Assembly (NCBI RefSeq): GCF_964340395.1
Contig: NC_135549.1
Coordinates: 5,754,501-5,767,500 of the forward strand
Direction: 5' to 3'
DNA from: Glandiceps talaboti
Lineage: Eukaryota > Hemichordata > Enteropneusta > Spengelidae
DNA: 13,000 bases
In this document: positions 10,346 through 13,000 of the stretch, piece after piece
How positions within the stretch are numbered: position 1 is the first letter of the stretch
Layout: every line of letters starts with the position of its first letter
The notes under the pieces: generated by a model
Seen by the model: the letters and a program-made list of their open reading frames with translations, nothing else
Databases searched by the model: none
Told to the model about the DNA's origin: nothing
Program-made: the position numbers and the translations under genes

Positions 10346-11271
10346 ACACAGTGTAGAGATTTGCCTGGGAATACTCATTTGTGTAGTGGAATGTGCAAAC
10401 AACAATTAACATGATGCTGTGGTTTCTATATTGTTTGCAAGATAAAGATATGCTTACAAAAGATAATGATCCAGTCTGGGTCAGTTCATCATGAATCATG
10501 CAGGGGTTAGAGTAGGTAGACTTGACTGAGTAGCAACCTCTAGATCAAGCATATCCATTGTCAGAGGAAATATGAATCTTCTGAGCCGTCAATGTATCAA
10601 CATGCCGTGGTTTCAATAATATATTTTCAGTTCACTCGTTGATATCACACAGAGTCATTGATTATAAATGAAAAACAATGCACATCAAACACACCTAAAA
10701 ATTCTAGTAAACTTTACTTTTCAACTTTCTTAAAAGTTCAATGTTTTAATGCATATAAACCACTTTCAGTTAAGAAATTGATTTCTGATGATCATGGATT
10801 TGAATTATACAATATGATACAGTATGACAACTATAATATCACTGAACATATTGTTAAAATGTTTTATGATAAGACATTCAGCTTTGGATTTTAGGCTGAA
10901 AACGCAGTTGGCAGAATTGCTTAATAGACAGTCCTCATGGAAACAGTCTACCACATTGGAATTCATATTTGTTATTTGTGGTATCACGTAGCCTAGCCAT
11001 AAGAACAGCAACAATGATATCATAGTTGATTTACCTTAGTGTATGGTTGGCAACATATAATCATCGAGATTATTAGCCATTTTATGAACAAAAAAAAGAA
11101 ACATTTTTGAAAGTTGATATGTTTCATTGGAAAATATGGTATCTATTGCACCATTCTACGACAGTTACGTATGATTCAATTTGATTACAAATGCTTGACT
11201 TTATAGTACCTGGTTGGAACATTCATTTTGGTACACTTGTCAAATATGTGCGAACACATTGAGAAATGGCC
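10346..11271. other. Unassigned non-coding DNA, possibly repeat-derived
   Basis: No gene is recognised. The lower end may belong to the minus-strand element whose tail is at 10287-10345. A plus-strand frame at 10658-10894 (78 codons) is Asn/Lys/Tyr-rich, as A+T-rich random frames are, and lacks motifs. Nothing else stands out. Confidence 0.4.
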
Positions 11272-11398
11272 GCCATATTTGATTTTTGACGCGTTATTTC
11301 TGACTTAGTGACACTTAAACATTGTCTTATCAATTTTCAAGCTTGTATCACAAAGTGAACGATTCTGGCCAAAAATTACCGTTATCCGCCTCACTAAA
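11272..11398 (+). repeat. Dispersed repeat, copy 2
   Basis: This is the plus-strand partner of the inverted copy at 8377-8480. It starts with the GGCCGCCATATTTGATTTTT segment (11268-11287), includes the best-conserved block at 11331-11364, and ends at CCGCCTCACTAAA (about 11386-11398), after which similarity is lost. It is old, with substitutions and indels between the two copies. I recall this kind of GGCCGCCAT(A)TTTGATTTTT sequence as frequent in invertebrate genomes but cannot name the family. Confidence 0.7.
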
Positions 11399-11418
11399 GC
11401 TGACATGTATGATGTGTC

Positions 11419-11468
11419 GACCGGTCTAATTTATGTTATTTGTTTGACCGGTTTAATTATGTTATTTG
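11419..11468 (+). repeat. Short tandem duplication, 2 copies of about 24 bases
   Basis: GACCGGTCTAATTTATGTTATTTG (11419-11442) is followed after TTT by a second copy at 11446-11468. The second differs by one substitution in GGTYTAA and one missing T. It lies 20 bases after the end of the dispersed repeat copy 2 and could be a subrepeat of the same element. The GACCGGTC core is an 8-bp palindrome. Confidence 0.85.
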
Positions 11469-12049
11469 CCAAAAACGACCTCTCGCATCAAGATATGGAA
11501 CGGTATTTGGCATATAATATATAAATATCAGATATTTTGTGAAATAATCAGTATAAATTGTCCTCTCTGTTAACATCACCTGTTTGACTTTCTGTAGAAA
11601 ATACTTTATCGTCAACTTTGCATTAGTGAAACGAATGAAAGTTTATAATTAAATGGTTTAGCATAGCAGATTGTGTTCCTGACCCAAAATCACTGAAGCA
11701 CAAGATAAATTTATCTGTCTATTGCTCACTTCTGTATTCCAAAAAATCACAAACATCTTTCCAAAACAGCTGTGAATTTTTACAATGCCAGAAAAGGTGT
11801 TAAAGGGATTCCCCATATGGCCGCAATGACTTCATTTACTCTCAACTTTTCAAAAAGAGATTTGTTGGTAAAATTCGAGTTACACTTTTAAGTTGGAAAA
11901 TTCTTATTTTTTCCCTCAAATGTAGTTTTGTGACATAGACTCCATACTTGATACAACTTCCTGAAAATTTGTTGAAGCTTTAAAACATTGCAATTTTTTC
12001 CAAAAACCTAAAAATATCCTTCAAAAATCAGAAACAGTGAAATCCGTTT
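11469..12049. other. Unassigned non-coding DNA, probably repeat-derived
   Basis: No gene is recognised. The stretch is T- and A-run rich. CCATATGGCCGCAATGACTTC at about 11813-11833 recalls the GGCCGC motif of the dispersed repeat but does not align further by eye. I suspect old transposable-element sequence without being able to name it. Confidence 0.35.
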
Positions 12050-12300
12050 TATTGATATTATAATAATCTTTATTTATACTTGGTAGTTCTTTATCATATA
12101 AACACTTGTCTCCCAAGAAGTCCAGTAAGGACCATCCCTCATGGGTTCAGTGTTAATGCAGGAGGAAACCGGAGTACCCGGGAAAAATCTTCGTTGTTCG
12201 GTAGAGTCAAACTGAATATTATAGTTACATCTGAACAAAAATTCCAGGCCTCCAAATCTATTGAAATAATGTTTGCCTATTATTCCCCAAGGTGACTATA
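12050..12300 (-). repeat. Dispersed repeat with AACCGGAGTACCCGG core, 3' tail on minus strand
   Basis: The core AACCGGAGTACCCGG at 12167-12181 is a motif I recall recurring in many marine invertebrate genomes, where it yields spurious 'GGNRSTR' peptides. Here the plus-strand frame at 12080-12295 contains exactly that string and is an artefact. On the minus strand the repeat ends in TATAAATAAAGATTATTAT (about 12059-12077), an A-rich tail like those at 9871 and 10287. That suggests a retroposed element oriented minus. No tRNA-like A/B boxes are evident, so SINE status is unproven. Confidence 0.6.
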
Positions 12301-12459
12301 TTGTCATAATGCGGAACTGCCTAAGCGAGTTTAATAGCTTTATTTTGTATTGCAAGATCCACCATTTGCAGATCCCTTGATTAAGATCACCTATATTCAA
12401 TGTAAAATGGGGTTCTTTTTACCAATTGTTATGCAAATGTAAATTACCTTTCGAATTTT
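12301..12459. other. Unassigned sequence between two repeat signatures
   Basis: No gene is seen. It may belong to the element whose possible 3' end follows at 12460-12584, but I find no reverse transcriptase motif in it. Confidence 0.3.
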
Positions 12460-12584
12460 TTTTGTTTCCGTTTCTGTAAATCGTTTACTCTTTTCGTAAG
12501 CGTTTGTTATGTTTTTGTGTAGCCCTTTGTACTGTTCTTTTTTTCTTGAAATGAATTAAAAAGGAACTAATCAGTAATAAAAGG
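12460..12584 (+). mobile_element. Possible CR1/L2-like LINE 3' end
   Basis: AGCCCTTTGTACTGTTC (12521-12537), then a T-rich tract, TTGAAATGAA and a purine-rich end with AATAAAAGG at 12576-12584, recalls the layout of many CR1/L2 3' ends, where a GC-CTTTGTA-type arm is partly complementary to a closing AAAG-GC arm before a short tail repeat. The closing arm here is weak (AAAAAGGAAC at about 12558-12567). The resemblance is from memory and no coding remnant supports it, so this is tentative. Confidence 0.3.
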
Positions 12585-12742
12585 TATGCGATAGATAGTC
12601 GAATCTTGCGCAATTGTGCATGACAAACTCGGTTTGTTCATTTATCTCGTACAATTCATTTCATTTAATTTCAGTCCTTTTCAATTGAGGAGCGGGAATT
12701 GCTGTCAATAAATAATATAAGAGAATCTATGATAATTTTATG

Positions 12743-12838
12743 ATATAATATAATATAATATAATATAATATAATATAATATAATATAATATAATATAATA
12801 TAATATAATAATATAATATTATATTATGTTATATTATA
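12743..12838. repeat. (TATAA)n pentanucleotide array with inverted end
   Basis: About 13 TATAA units run from 12744 to 12810. A phase slip at 12811 follows, and then the units continue as the reverse complement, TTATA/ATATT, to about 12838. The turn-around is a 20-bp perfect palindrome, 12808-12827, centred between 12817 and 12818. The array is entirely A+T and would melt or extrude easily. Confidence 0.95.
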
Positions 12839-13000
12839 CAATATAGAATGCTTAATTATAAAACCATAAATACTAAATTAAAAAATAACTATCTGTGCTG
12901 TTAAGAAAATTGCAATTTCTAAGTCATGACAAAAGTACGTCAACAAAAATACATTCAAATTGAACAATCATAGGACTGAAAACAAAGGAATTTTCCGCAC
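12839..13000. other. Unassigned A+T-rich DNA at the window edge
   Basis: No feature is recognised in the last 160 bases. Confidence 0.4.

Noticed and set aside
10658-10894. 78-codon plus-strand frame
   Set aside because: Asn/Lys/Tyr/Phe-rich composition typical of chance frames here, with no motif and no flanking splice signals.
12080-12295. 71-codon plus-strand frame containing GGNRSTRE
   Set aside because: The peptide is the well-known type of spurious translation of the AACCGGAGTACCCGG repeat, and the element appears to be oriented on the opposite strand.

Overview
This window looks like non-coding DNA from an animal nuclear genome. It is visibly A+T-rich. No frame stays open long enough to be a bacterial-type gene, and no multi-exon gene can be assembled from it. 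Three things point to a metazoan: decayed coding pieces of two non-LTR retrotransposons, long simple-sequence tracts, and several dispersed-repeat signatures that I recall as common in marine invertebrates and invertebrate deuterostomes (the AACCGGAGTACCCGG core at 12167-12181 and a 'GGCCGCCATATTTGATTTTT' type motif at 11268-11287). The phylum cannot be settled from this sequence. A hemichordate, lancelet, mollusc or other marine invertebrate would all fit.

Layout: 1-1130 is unassigned unique-looking DNA. 1132-1290 is a purine-rich GACA microsatellite. 2300-2788 holds the extreme C-terminus of a LINE polyprotein (a C-x2-C-x9-H-x4-C motif) plus its probable 3' UTR. 2789-5049 is unassigned, with a good hairpin near 3640, a 16-bp palindrome at 4461 and a short degenerate tandem duplication at 4499-4574. 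5050-5905 is the best-supported feature: the C-terminal half of a CR1/L2-like reverse transcriptase, broken by stops and at least four frame changes. It runs into a compound (TC)n(GTCT)n microsatellite at 5914-6048. 6049-8006 is unassigned, followed by (TA)16(TG)28 at 8007-8094.

From 8377 to the end the window is mostly dispersed-repeat material. Two inverted, diverged copies of one repeat lie at about 8377-8480 and 11272-11398. Two probable retroelement 3' tails on the minus strand lie at 9871-9940 and 10287-10345. A repeat carrying the AACCGGAGTACCCGG core lies at 12050-12300, a possible CR1/L2-like 3' end at 12460-12584, and a TATAA pentamer array that flips orientation at 12743-12838.

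No intact gene, tRNA, rRNA, CRISPR array or operon was found. The recognisable coding sequence is dead transposon protein. I saw no convincing new biological system. The most interesting observations are structural: a shared hairpin-plus-A-rich-tail layout at several unrelated repeat ends, the microsatellite that directly follows the LINE remnant, the inverted repeat pair, and an imperfect long hairpin at 3600-3675.
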